DNA of 64,000 nt from Actinomycetes bacterium. Lineage in GTDB: Bacteria > Actinomycetota > Acidimicrobiia > Acidimicrobiales > RAAP-2. Under the pieces are notes generated by a model. The model saw only the letters and a list, made by a program, of their open reading frames with translations, was not told the DNA's origin and made no database searches. Below are positions 40,698 to 49,818 of this stretch, piece after piece (positions within the stretch are counted from its first letter, which is position 1; every line of letters starts with the position of its first letter). The stretch lies in NCBI GenBank assembly GCA_021791895.1, contig JAJYVS010000002.1:1-64000 (forward strand), written 5' to 3'. A program made the translations under genes and the position numbers.

Positions 40698-42227
40698 TCA
40701 GTGCCTGGGGGCCACGGGGACCGAGATCCGGACCACCGTCCCACCGCCCTCGGGCCGGGGCACCCTCGCCATCTCGATCGACCCGCCCAGCTGGGCCACC
40801 ACCAGGTCACGCACGATGGACAGCCCGAGGCTGGTGGTGCGCTCGATATCGAAGCCCTTGGGCAGGCCCACGCCGTCGTCGCGCACCTCGACGCCGAGGC
40901 CCTGGTCGTCGTGGTCGAGCAGTACCCGGACGCGGCCCGACACCCCCCCCGACCCGTTGGCCTTGCGCTTGGGCGAGCGGCCGGACCGGAGGGCCCGGCG
41001 ATCGACCCCGAACGCGTGCTCCACCGCGTTCTGGAGCAGCTCGGCCAACGTCACCGCCAGCGGGGTGGCCACGTCGGCGGGGAGATCGCCGAGGTCGCCC
41101 TCCACCTCGATCGTCACCCCGGGCGGGCCCACCACCGAGTCCTCGGCCATCTGCACCAAAGCGCGCACGATCTCGCCGAAGGCGACCTGGTCGCCCGGGT
41201 CCCGCGACAGGATCTCGTGGACGATCGCGATGGACCGGACCCGGCGTTCGGCCTCGTGGAGCGCCTCGCGCCCGGCCCGCTCGGTGACCCGGCGGGCCTG
41301 CAGACGGAGCAGCGAGGAGATGGTCTGGAGGTTGTTCTTGACCCGGTGGTGCACCTCGCGGATGGCGGCGTCCTTCGACAGGAGAAGGCGGTCGAGCCTT
41401 CGCACGTCGGTGACGTCGCGCACCAAGATGACCGCGCCGGTGACCGAACCGTGGATCACGAGCGGGATGCAGTGGACGAGGACGATGACGTCGGGGCGCC
41501 GCTCGACCTCCTCGACCACCGGCCGCTTGGTCGTGAGCGCCCACTCGACCGCCGACTCCTCCACCCCGAGATCGACCAGGCGCCGGCCCTCGGGCACCGA
41601 GTACACGCCCATCCGGTGGAAGGCGTTCATGGCGTTGGGCGAGGCGAACTGCACCCGCCCCTCCTCGTCGACCACCACCACCCCGTCGCCGACGCGGGGC
41701 GACTCCTCTGACCCCACGTCGTTATCGGGGAACGGGAAGGCCGACTCGGCCACCATGGCCGCGAGCCGGTCGAACGCGTCGAAGTAGATCCGCTCGTAGC
41801 TCGGTCCAGACGGGCCGAGCTGCTCCAGGCCGATGCGGACCACGACGGCGATGACCCGGTCGGCGAAGCGCACCGGGATGGCCTCCGAGGCGATAGGCCC
41901 GGACGCCGAGATCCCCTCGACCTCGCCCCGGACGATTTCGCCCTTCTCCATGGCGTCGGCGGCGATCGACCACGCCTGACGCGACGGCGATTGGCCGACC
42001 AGGTCCTGATTGAGCCGGGTCGGTCGGTTGGACGGCCGGATCTGGCCCAGCACCACGAGCTCGGAGTCCCCCTCGTCCTCCAGGCCCGAGGCCGGCACCA
42101 CCAGGACCAGGTCGGAGAAGGAGAGGTCCGATAGCAACGACCACGAGCCGAGGAGGCGCTGCAGGTGGGCGTGCTCGTCGGGGTTCAAGACGGCGTGGAG
42201 CCGGGCCAGTTCACCCGGGGTGGCCAC
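40698..42227 (-). CDS. PdtaS-like sensor histidine kinase (GAF/PAS, HisKA_2, HATPase)
   Basis: VHHRVKNNLQTISSLLRLQARRV (HisKA_2 H-box), LAELLQNAVEHAFG, VEVRDDGVGLPKGFD, LGLSIVRDLV. Confidence 0.93.
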   Translation of the reverse strand: MATPGELARLHAVLNPDEHAHLQRLLGSWSLLSDLSFSDLVLVVPASGLEDEGDSELVVLGQIRPSNRPTRLNQDLVGQSPSRQAWSIAADAMEKGEIVRGEVEGISASGPIASEAIPVRFADRVIAVVVRIGLEQLGPSGPSYERIYFDAFDRLAAMVAESAFPFPDNDVGSEESPRVGDGVVVVDEEGRVQFASPNAMNAFHRMGVYSVPEGRRLVDLGVEESAVEWALTTKRPVVEEVERRPDVIVLVHCIPLVIHGSVTGAVILVRDVTDVRRLDRLLLSKDAAIREVHHRVKNNLQTISSLLRLQARRVTERAGREALHEAERRVRSIAIVHEILSRDPGDQVAFGEIVRALVQMAEDSVVGPPGVTIEVEGDLGDLPADVATPLAVTLAELLQNAVEHAFGVDRRALRSGRSPKRKANGSGGVSGRVRVLLDHDDQGLGVEVRDDGVGLPKGFDIERTTSLGLSIVRDLVVAQLGGSIEMARVPRPEGGGTVVRISVPVAPRH

Positions 42228-42230
42228 GGG

Positions 42231-43124
42231 CTAGCCCCGTTCCTTCGCGCCGGCGGGGTCTTCGACCGGCACGCTCCGGCTCCGACGGGCCGAGAAGGCG
42301 ACCAGCTCGCGGACCCCGGCCGACGCCAGGAGGTCGCGCAGGTCGTCGGCCCGCTCGGCCACCCGGTCCTCGCCGTGGGCGTCCGAGGCGGTGGTGAACC
42401 CGACGCCGCGCCGGGCGAAGCGCTCGAGCAGGCCGAGGGCCGGGTACTGCTCGGCGCAGGTCTTGCGCCAGCCGGCCGAGGACACCTCAGCGGCGAGCCC
42501 ACTCGAGGCCGCCGCCTCGGCCAGCCGCTCCCACCACTCCTCGGGGGCGTCGGGGACCCGGCCCGCCACCTTCACGAGGTCGGGGTGGGCGAGGACGTCA
42601 CAGGCTCCACTGGCCGCCGTCTCCTCGATGGCCTCGACGTAGGCCGTCCAGGACGTCTCCACGGAGCGGCGCGGCCACTCGGCCATGTGCAGCGGGTCGG
42701 AGAGGTCGTCGAAGCGCCAGGCGCCGATCCAGTGCACCGAACCCAAGAGCACGTCGAAGGGGTAGCCGGCCACGAGCTCGGCCACCCGGTCCATGCGCCC
42801 CCGGTAGTGGTCCACCTCGAGCCCCACGACCACCGGCAGCCCGGAGGCCTTGGTCGCGACCGCCGCCTCGACGTAGGCGTCGAGGTCGTTGCGGGCGTGG
42901 TGGTCGAAGTAGCGGCGCATCGACGCGGCCAGCTCGGCCGGCTCGTCGTCGAACAGCCCGGCCACGATCGGTTCGCACTGGACGAAGCGAAACAGGTGCT
43001 CGGTCAGGGCGATCTCGACCACTCCGGCCGCCAGGGCCCGTTCGCAGTACCGGACGATCTGGTCGGTCCGGAGGGACACCTCGGCGTCACGGTGCTCCCA
43101 GAGGTGCAGGTGGTAGTCGAGCAA
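42231..43124 (-). CDS. PHP-domain phosphoesterase
   Basis: MLDYHLHLWEHRDAEV, IALTEHLFRF, DVLAHPDLVKVAGR, TTASDAHGEDRVAE. Confidence 0.88.
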   Translation of the reverse strand: MLDYHLHLWEHRDAEVSLRTDQIVRYCERALAAGVVEIALTEHLFRFVQCEPIVAGLFDDEPAELAASMRRYFDHHARNDLDAYVEAAVATKASGLPVVVGLEVDHYRGRMDRVAELVAGYPFDVLLGSVHWIGAWRFDDLSDPLHMAEWPRRSVETSWTAYVEAIEETAASGACDVLAHPDLVKVAGRVPDAPEEWWERLAEAAASSGLAAEVSSAGWRKTCAEQYPALGLLERFARRGVGFTTASDAHGEDRVAERADDLRDLLASAGVRELVAFSARRSRSVPVEDPAGAKERG

Positions 43125-43248
43125 CGCCGCCCTCTTCGTTCAGGCCGCCGCGACCGACGACGAGCTCACCGCGGTCATCGTAGAAGACCCGGCCGAGCGG
43201 CCCTCGACACCCACGCACGGGTACCGGGCCCCGGGCTGGGAGCGACCC

Positions 43249-44409
43249 TCAGTGCCAGATCGTCTCGCCCAGCGCGAACAGCCCGGACAGGCTGGCGATG
43301 TCGTGCGCGAAGGCGGGAGCGCTCGCCACCACCTCGGGCGTCTGAGCCAGCTCGTCGCGCTGTTCGGCCTCGCGGCGGGCCACCAGGCTGAAGTTGATGA
43401 AGCTCTCCGCCACCTCGCGCAGGAGCGGAGCGGTCAGCGCGGGATCGGTGTCGAGCCTGGTCGCCACCTCCTCGGCCCGATCCTCGAGCGCGCTCGCCGT
43501 GGCCAGGGCCTCGGGGTCTCGCAGGTAGTCGGGGAGGGTCCGGTTGAGCACCACCGCCCCGAGGTGGAGGTGCCGGCGGAGCAGCTCCTCGGAGAAGAGC
43601 TCGGCCTCGGCCAACGGGGTGCTCTCGAGCGTGCTCACCACGACGAAGGTGGTGCGGCGCTCCCCGAGCAGCCGCACGACCGCCTCGGCCCGCTCGATGA
43701 ACCCGGCGTGCATCGACTGGAACAGGATGAAGAACTCGGAGATGTCGGTGAGGAACTGGGTGCCGAGCACCCGGTCGGCAACCTGCTGGAAGGGCCGCGA
43801 GGCCATGGTGATCACCTTGGACCGGTACGGGACGATCAGCCACCGCAGCAGGCGGCTCGAGAAGAACTCGGCCATGCGTCTTGGGGCGTCGAGGAAGTCG
43901 AGCGCGTGGCGCGACGGCGGCGTGTCCACCACGATGAGGTCGTAGGCCCCGGTGGAGTGGATCTCGAAGAGACGCTCCATGGCGATGTAGTCGTGGCTCT
44001 GGACGAAGCGACCCGAGATGTTCCGGTAGAGCGGGTTCCTCAGGATCTCCTCTCTCGTCCGGACGTCGGGGGCGTGACGCTCGATCAGGGCGTCCCAGCT
44101 CGCCTGGGTGTCGAGCATGGCCGCCCACAGCTCGCCCCTCGGGGTGACCCCGGCCTCCTTGAACCACTCGGGCAGGATGCGGCGCTCGGCGTTGCCGATC
44201 CCGGCTAGGCCGAGCGCGTCGGCCAGCCGTCGCGCCGGGTCGACCGTGAGCACCAGCACCTTGCCCCCGTGGTGACAGGCGGCCATGACCGCGGTGGCGG
44301 CGGCCACCGTGGTCTTGCCCACCCCGCCCGGACCGCAGGTGATCGCGATCTCCTTGGAGGCGAGGAGCCGGTCGAGGGAGGGCCGGGGCGGGGGGCTCGG
44401 GATCGTCAC
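43249..44409 (-). CDS. ArsA/TRC40-family ATPase (copy 2)
   Basis: ITCGPGGVGKTTVAAATAVMAACHHGGKVLVLTVDPARRLADALGL, VDTPPSRHALDFLDAPRRM. Confidence 0.92.
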   Translation of the reverse strand: MTIPSPPPRPSLDRLLASKEIAITCGPGGVGKTTVAAATAVMAACHHGGKVLVLTVDPARRLADALGLAGIGNAERRILPEWFKEAGVTPRGELWAAMLDTQASWDALIERHAPDVRTREEILRNPLYRNISGRFVQSHDYIAMERLFEIHSTGAYDLIVVDTPPSRHALDFLDAPRRMAEFFSSRLLRWLIVPYRSKVITMASRPFQQVADRVLGTQFLTDISEFFILFQSMHAGFIERAEAVVRLLGERRTTFVVVSTLESTPLAEAELFSEELLRRHLHLGAVVLNRTLPDYLRDPEALATASALEDRAEEVATRLDTDPALTAPLLREVAESFINFSLVARREAEQRDELAQTPEVVASAPAFAHDIASLSGLFALGETIWH

Positions 44410-45374
44410 AGACCCAGCTCGTCGACCAGGGCCGAGGCGACCTGCCTGGTGCTCCGCAGACCGCCGACCCGGGTGAACAGGTAGGGCACGAGGAGCATCG
44501 GCACCGCCGGGTCCAGGCGCGCCTCGAGTCGTTGGAGGTGCAGCGCTCGGGCCCGCCGCATGCTCACCGCCAGCCGGGCCGCCTCGAGGACCGGGGACGC
44601 GTCGCCCCCGAGGACCGCGGAGATGACGGCGGTTCTCGACGGAGTGCGCAGCTGTTCGAACACCTCCTCCTCCCGGGTCGTGAAGAGCTCGGGGAGGACC
44701 CGGTTGACGACCACCGCGACCACCGACGCCGAGGTCTCACGGGCGATCCGGTCGGTCAGCTCCAGGGTCTCTGAGACCGGCATCTCCTCGGGGGTGGTCA
44801 CCGGGACGACCCCGGTGCGCTCCGGGTTCGACAGGATCTCGATCATCCAGTCGGTCTGGCTCCGGATCTGGCCCACCTTGACCAGGTCGTTGATCGCCTG
44901 GGGGGCACCGAGCTGGCCCACCACGTGCCCCGAGGCCGGCGCGTCGACCACCACCAGGTCGAAGTGGCGCTCCCGGACCTCCCAGCAGAGCTTGCCCACC
45001 GTGAGGATCTCCCGGACCCCCGGCGCCGCCGTGGCCACGAAGTCGAAGGCTCGGGCCAGCGGGCCGATCCGGCCGGTCACCGGGATCCGGAGGTTCACCT
45101 TCAGGTACTCGCGCAGAGAGGCCTCGGTGTCCATCGACATCACCCAGATCCCCGGAGCGACCTGGGAGGGGGTGAACCGGGTCGGCCCGGACTCGAACAT
45201 GGCGCCCAACCCGCCGGTGGCGTCGATGTCGCAGGCGAGCACCCGCTTGCCCTGCTCGGCGCCCAGCTGGGCCAGTGCGGCGGCGACGGTGGTCTTTCCG
45301 ACCCCACCCTTGCCGGTGACGAAGAGCAGCTCGCGGTGGAACAGCCCCACCGGGGCTTCGGAGGCTCGGGTCAT
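44406..45374 (-). CDS. ArsA/TRC40-family ATPase (copy 1)
   Basis: LLFVTGKGGVGKTTVAAALAQLGAEQGKRVLACDIDATGGLGAMFE, VVVDAPASGHVVGQL. Confidence 0.92.
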   Translation of the reverse strand: MTRASEAPVGLFHRELLFVTGKGGVGKTTVAAALAQLGAEQGKRVLACDIDATGGLGAMFESGPTRFTPSQVAPGIWVMSMDTEASLREYLKVNLRIPVTGRIGPLARAFDFVATAAPGVREILTVGKLCWEVRERHFDLVVVDAPASGHVVGQLGAPQAINDLVKVGQIRSQTDWMIEILSNPERTGVVPVTTPEEMPVSETLELTDRIARETSASVVAVVVNRVLPELFTTREEEVFEQLRTPSRTAVISAVLGGDASPVLEAARLAVSMRRARALHLQRLEARLDPAVPMLLVPYLFTRVGGLRSTRQVASALVDELGL

Positions 45375-45405
45375 CGCCGACCGGCCATCCCCGACGTCGG
45401 GCCGG

Positions 45406-45639
45406 TCAGGGCGCCCCGAACCCCACCCTGCGCTCGTTCGACGGCGCACCGACCTCGACGTAGGCGACCTGGCCGGTCGGCACGGCGACCCGCCGGCCCC
45501 GTCGGTCGGTCAGCCACAGGACGCCGCCACGCTCCAACAATGCCTCGATCTCCTTCAGGACCGTCTCACGGTCGGCCCCGTCCCCGAGGTCGATTTCGAG
45601 CTCCTTGGGGGTCTGGGCGATCCCGATGCGCACTTCCAA
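45406..45639 (-). CDS. DUF3107 family small protein
   Basis: LEVRIGIAQTPKELEIDLGDGADRETVLKEIEALLERGGVLWLTDRRGRRVAVPTGQVAYVEVGAPSNERRVGFG; start TTG 45639 or GTG 45633. Confidence 0.75.
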   Translation of the reverse strand: MEVRIGIAQTPKELEIDLGDGADRETVLKEIEALLERGGVLWLTDRRGRRVAVPTGQVAYVEVGAPSNERRVGFGAP

Positions 45640-45735
45640 CTGCGGCTCCTCTCTGGGTCCCCTGAGGTGGTGGTCGAGCCACCGGCGCGGGGCCGGCCGG
45701 GGTCCGACGTTACCGCCCTCGGGCACACTTGGGGC

Positions 45736-46956
45736 ATGGTTCGCCACGACGAGGCCGGCGGAGCCGGTACACGCTCGGAGCGGTGGGCGGCCACCATGGC
45801 CGGCTTCGCGACCGGGGGCGCCCGATCCTTGGGGGTCGAAGGCTCCGAGGCCGAGGGGCACGGGGCCGGTGGGCTCAAGGTGGCCCATGCCGACTCCGCC
45901 GCCCTACTCGTCCCGGGCTCCGAGCGGGCGGCGGGGCCCCTTGCACCTTGCGATCGGCGGTTCCGGGAGCAGGCCGAGGACGCCGCCCTCGTGGCCGGGG
46001 CCACCAGGGCTCGGGGGGCCGGGGACCGGGCCCGGCCCGAGGCGCCCGACCCCTGGCGGACCTGCTTCGAACGGGACCGCGACCGCATCCTGCACTCGAG
46101 CGCCTTCCGGCGTTTGGCCGGCAAGACCCAGGTGTCCATCTTCCCCGAGGACCACTCGCGGACCCGGCTCACCCACGCCCTCGAGGTCGCCCAGGTGGCC
46201 ACGAGCGTCGCCCGGGCCTGCGGGCTCAACGTCGCGTTGACCGAGGCGATCGCGTTCGGGCACGACTGCGGCCACGGGCCCGGGGGCCACGCCAGCGAGG
46301 ACGCCTTCGCCCCTTATCTCGACGAGGGCTTCGACCACGCCCCCTGGGGGGCGCAGGTCTCGCTCGCCCCGTTGAATCTGTGCGCCGAGACCCTCGACGG
46401 GATCGCGAACCACAGCTGGTCCCGGCCGGCACCGGCCACGTGCGAGGGCGAGGTGGTGAGCTGGGCCGACCGCATCGCGTATGTCTGCCACGACTGGGAG
46501 GACGCCGTCGCCACCGGGATCGTCGCCCCCGAGCGACTCGACCCGGTCGTCGCCGAGCGCTGCGGGACGAGGCGCGCCCAGCAGCTCGGAACCTTCATCG
46601 AGGCGCTCGTCTCCACCACCCGCGCTGCCGGCCGGGTGGCGATGGACGCCGCCCATGCGGAGGCACTGGCCCGGTTCCGGAGGCTCAACTACGAGCACAT
46701 CTACCTCCGGGCCGCCTCGGTGGCCCAGGCCGAGGCGGTGATCGCCCTGCTCCGGGCCCTCGTCGAGCACTACGCGGACCGGCCAAACGCGATCCCCTCG
46801 GTGCGAGAGGCGGGCGGCCTTGGCGCCGGGGGCGCCGTGGCGATCCGGGCGGCGGTGGGCTATGTGGCCGGGATGACCGACCGGTTCGCCTGTCGTCAGG
46901 CCGTCGCGCGCCTCGGCTGGGACCGTTCCAAGCTCCCGAGGGCCATCGAGAGCTGA
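45736..46956 (+). CDS. dgt: dGTP triphosphohydrolase-like HD protein
   Basis: SSAFRRLAGKTQVSIFPEDHSRTRLTHALEVAQVATSVARACGLNVALTEAIAFGHDCGHGPGGHASED. Confidence 0.92.
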   Translation: MVRHDEAGGAGTRSERWAATMAGFATGGARSLGVEGSEAEGHGAGGLKVAHADSAALLVPGSERAAGPLAPCDRRFREQAEDAALVAGATRARGAGDRARPEAPDPWRTCFERDRDRILHSSAFRRLAGKTQVSIFPEDHSRTRLTHALEVAQVATSVARACGLNVALTEAIAFGHDCGHGPGGHASEDAFAPYLDEGFDHAPWGAQVSLAPLNLCAETLDGIANHSWSRPAPATCEGEVVSWADRIAYVCHDWEDAVATGIVAPERLDPVVAERCGTRRAQQLGTFIEALVSTTRAAGRVAMDAAHAEALARFRRLNYEHIYLRAASVAQAEAVIALLRALVEHYADRPNAIPSVREAGGLGAGGAVAIRAAVGYVAGMTDRFACRQAVARLGWDRSKLPRAIES

Positions 46957-46975
46957 GCGGCCCGAGGCCCGGTGC

Positions 46976-47776
46976 TCAGTGCTCCCCGAAGAGCAGCGCC
47001 GCTCGTTGGTCCCAGGCGGCCCGGAGCATGTCGGGATGGGTGATGACGTAGAGGCGTCCCTCGGTGACCGCGTCGAGCACCGCGTCGGCCACCTGCTCGG
47101 GCGGGATGCCCGAGTCGACCAGCGGGGAGAGCGCCTTGCCGTCATCGTCCTCGTGCACCGATCGCACCCGGTCGGGCATGTTGCGGGCGGAATGGGCGAT
47201 CTTGGTCTGCACGAACCCCGGGCACACCACCGAGACCCCGACCCGGCTGCCCGACCCGGCGAGCTCCTGGGCCAACGACTCGCTCAGGCCGACCACCGCG
47301 AACTTCGTCGTGCAGTAGATCCCGAGCACCCCCACCCCCTGGAGCCCGGCCATCGAGGCGGTGTTCACGACGTGGCCCTCGTCCTGGGCCATCAGCGTCG
47401 GCAGGAAGACGTTGCAGCCGTTGACCACCCCGAACAGGTTGACCCCGACCACCCACTCCCAGAACTCGATCGGGCTCTTGGCGACCGACCCCCCGACCAC
47501 CCCGGCGTTGTTGCACACGACATGGACGGCGCCGAAACGGTCGAGGACCGCGTCGTGCAGCCCCACGACCGACGCGTGCTCGGCCACGTCGGTGACGATC
47601 CCGACGACCTCGGCTCCCGCTGACGCCAGGTCCTCGGTCGCCCGGTCGAGCGCCGGCTTCTCGATGTCGGCCAGGACCACCCGCATCTGCTCGGCGGCGA
47701 AGCGCCGAGCCATGGCCAGCCCGATGCCGCTCGCCCCCCCGGTGACGACGGCGACCTTCCCCGCGAGATCCCTCAC
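46976..47776 (-). CDS. SDR-family oxidoreductase, GTG start
   Basis: VAVVTGGASGIGLAMARRFA, CNNAGVVGG, NTASMAGLQGVGVLGIYCTTKFAVVG (YxxxK). Confidence 0.94.
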   Translation of the reverse strand: MRDLAGKVAVVTGGASGIGLAMARRFAAEQMRVVLADIEKPALDRATEDLASAGAEVVGIVTDVAEHASVVGLHDAVLDRFGAVHVVCNNAGVVGGSVAKSPIEFWEWVVGVNLFGVVNGCNVFLPTLMAQDEGHVVNTASMAGLQGVGVLGIYCTTKFAVVGLSESLAQELAGSGSRVGVSVVCPGFVQTKIAHSARNMPDRVRSVHEDDDGKALSPLVDSGIPPEQVADAVLDAVTEGRLYVITHPDMLRAAWDQRAALLFGEH

Positions 47777-47807
47777 CCTGCGCTCCCTCCCGACCGTCGT
47801 CCGACGC

Positions 47808-48953
47808 TCAGTGCAACGACAGCTCCCGACGGTAGACGCGGGCCGGGCCGAGGGCGACCAGCCGCTCGGCCAGGGCGGCGAACGCCGAGGAGGCATCGGA
47901 CTCGGGGTCGGTGACCGTGATCGGCCTCCCCTCGTCGCCACCCTCGCGCAGGGCGGGCAGCAGGGGGACCTGACCGAGCAGCGGGACCCCGAGGTCGGCG
48001 GCCAGCTGGGCTCCCCCACCCTCCCCGAACAGCCGGTACCGGGTCCCGTCGTCGCCGGTGAACCAGCTCATGTTCTCGATGACCCCCCGCACCGAGAGCT
48101 TCAGCTTGCGGGCCGCGTACGCCGCCCGCTGGGCGACCCGCTGGGCGGCCGGCTGGGGAGTGGTCACCACGACCACCTCGGCCCGCGGCATCACCTGGGC
48201 CAGCGACAGGGTGACGTCGCCGGTTCCCGGGGGCGTGTCGACGACGAGGAAGTCCGGCTCCCCCCAGTAGCAGTCGCCCAGGAACTGTTCGATCGCCTTG
48301 TGCAGCATCGGTCCCCGCCAAATCACCGGCTGGTCCTCGGGCACGAAGTAGCCCATCGACAGGCAGCGCACCCCGTGCACGACGGTCGGGATCACGAGAT
48401 CTCCGAGGACGACCGGCTCCGCACCCCCCCCGAGCATCGTCGGCACCGAGAAGCCGTAGACGTCGGCGTCGAGCAACCCCACCCGGTTCCCGGCCCGGGA
48501 GAGCGAGATGGCCAGGTTGACCGCCACCGAGGACTTCCCGACGCCGCCCTTTCCCGAGGAGACCCCGATGACCCGGGTGGTCGATCCGGGCTGCAAGAAG
48601 GCCTGGACCGGCGGTCCGGGCTCATGAACGTGGGCGTGGCCGTGGGCGGCCTCGTCCCCGGCCATCCGTCGACGGAGCGCGCTGCGCAGCGTGGCCACCT
48701 CGGGCTCACCCATCACCGAGGTCGTGACGTCGACCTCGCCGGCGCCACCGCCGGCCCGCGCCGCCCGCCCGAGGTCCGCCGCCACCCGGTCCCCCTCGGG
48801 CCACGCCGGCGAGGGCAGCGCCAGCTCGATCTCAATCCGGCGACGACGGGCATGAACGGCGCGCAGCATGCCGGTCTCGGCCAGCGGCAACCCGAGCGTC
48901 GGATCGACCACGGCGCCGAGGGCCTCCTCCAGCGCCTTCCCGTGGGATGCCAT
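47808..48953 (-). CDS. mrp: Mrp/ApbC-type Fe-S carrier ATPase
   Basis: VIGVSSGKGGVGKSSVAVNLA, GLLDADVYGFSVPTMLG, DFLVVDTPPGTGDVTLSLAQ. Confidence 0.95.
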   Translation of the reverse strand: MASHGKALEEALGAVVDPTLGLPLAETGMLRAVHARRRRIEIELALPSPAWPEGDRVAADLGRAARAGGGAGEVDVTTSVMGEPEVATLRSALRRRMAGDEAAHGHAHVHEPGPPVQAFLQPGSTTRVIGVSSGKGGVGKSSVAVNLAISLSRAGNRVGLLDADVYGFSVPTMLGGGAEPVVLGDLVIPTVVHGVRCLSMGYFVPEDQPVIWRGPMLHKAIEQFLGDCYWGEPDFLVVDTPPGTGDVTLSLAQVMPRAEVVVVTTPQPAAQRVAQRAAYAARKLKLSVRGVIENMSWFTGDDGTRYRLFGEGGGAQLAADLGVPLLGQVPLLPALREGGDEGRPITVTDPESDASSAFAALAERLVALGPARVYRRELSLH

Positions 48954-49039
48954 CGACGCGTCCTTCCCGCTCGTCTTCTCCGCGCCGGCCGCCGAAGCCT
49001 CTCGGGGCCGCGCTCGTCCTCCCAGGTAGACTACCGATC

Positions 49040-49816
49040 GTGCGTTCGGGCCCGAACCGGGCGGCGGGACCGCAGGGCGTCGGCATCGCCAATCGCGACG
49101 ACGTCGAGCAGCAGGCGGCCGACGCCCGCTTCGCCTCGGTGGTCTCGGCTGTCACCGACGCCTTCGGCGACCCCACCCGCCGGGAGATCTTCCTCTACGT
49201 CCGCTCGCACCCAGCCGCCTCCGTCGCCCAGGTGGCCTCGACGTTCTCCCTGCACCCCAACGTGGCCCGCCACCACCTCAACCGGCTCGTCGCCGGTGGC
49301 TACCTGCGGGTGTCGATGACCCGCGACGCCCCGGCGGTCGGTCGCCCGGCCCAGCGCTTCTTCCCGGTCGACGTCGACCCGGCCGGCGGCTTGGTCGACA
49401 AGCGGGACGACCTCCTCGTCCTCTTGCTCCAGGAGGCCCTCGAGCTGCTCGGCCCGGAACAGGCCGAGCAGATGGCGGCCAAGGTGGGCGAGGACTACGG
49501 CCGGGCCCTGGCCACCCGGATGTCCCCCGAGGCCTCCCAGCGTTCGGTGCGGGCGGCCATGCGGACGATCGCCGCGACCCTGACCGCCCACGGCTTCGCC
49601 GCCCACGTCGAGCACCACGGGTCCAACACCGCCGTCGTGGCCGAGCAGTGCCCCTTCGGCGACGCGGCCTCGGTGCCCCCGGTCCTGTGCGCCGTGGACC
49701 GGGGCATGGTGAAGGGGCTCTTGTCCGGCCTGTGCGGGGACCCGAAGAAGGGCGCCCTCCCCATCGTGCTGTCGTCGCGGGCCCGCGGCGACGACACCTG
49801 CGCCGCCACCGCCTGA
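49040..49816 (+). CDS. SufR/ArsR-like HTH regulator with conserved Cys
   Basis: VTDAFGDPTRREIFLYVRSHPAASVAQVASTFSLHPNVARHHLNRLVAGGYL, C-terminal EQCPFGDAASVPPVLCAVDRGMVKGLLSGLCG. Confidence 0.88.
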   Translation: MRSGPNRAAGPQGVGIANRDDVEQQAADARFASVVSAVTDAFGDPTRREIFLYVRSHPAASVAQVASTFSLHPNVARHHLNRLVAGGYLRVSMTRDAPAVGRPAQRFFPVDVDPAGGLVDKRDDLLVLLLQEALELLGPEQAEQMAAKVGEDYGRALATRMSPEASQRSVRAAMRTIAATLTAHGFAAHVEHHGSNTAVVAEQCPFGDAASVPPVLCAVDRGMVKGLLSGLCGDPKKGALPIVLSSRARGDDTCAATA

Positions 49817-49818
49817 GG

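Noticed and set aside
47361-49319. 652-aa plus-strand ORF antisense to the SDR and mrp
   Set aside because: No motif, biased composition, conflicts with strong minus-strand genes.
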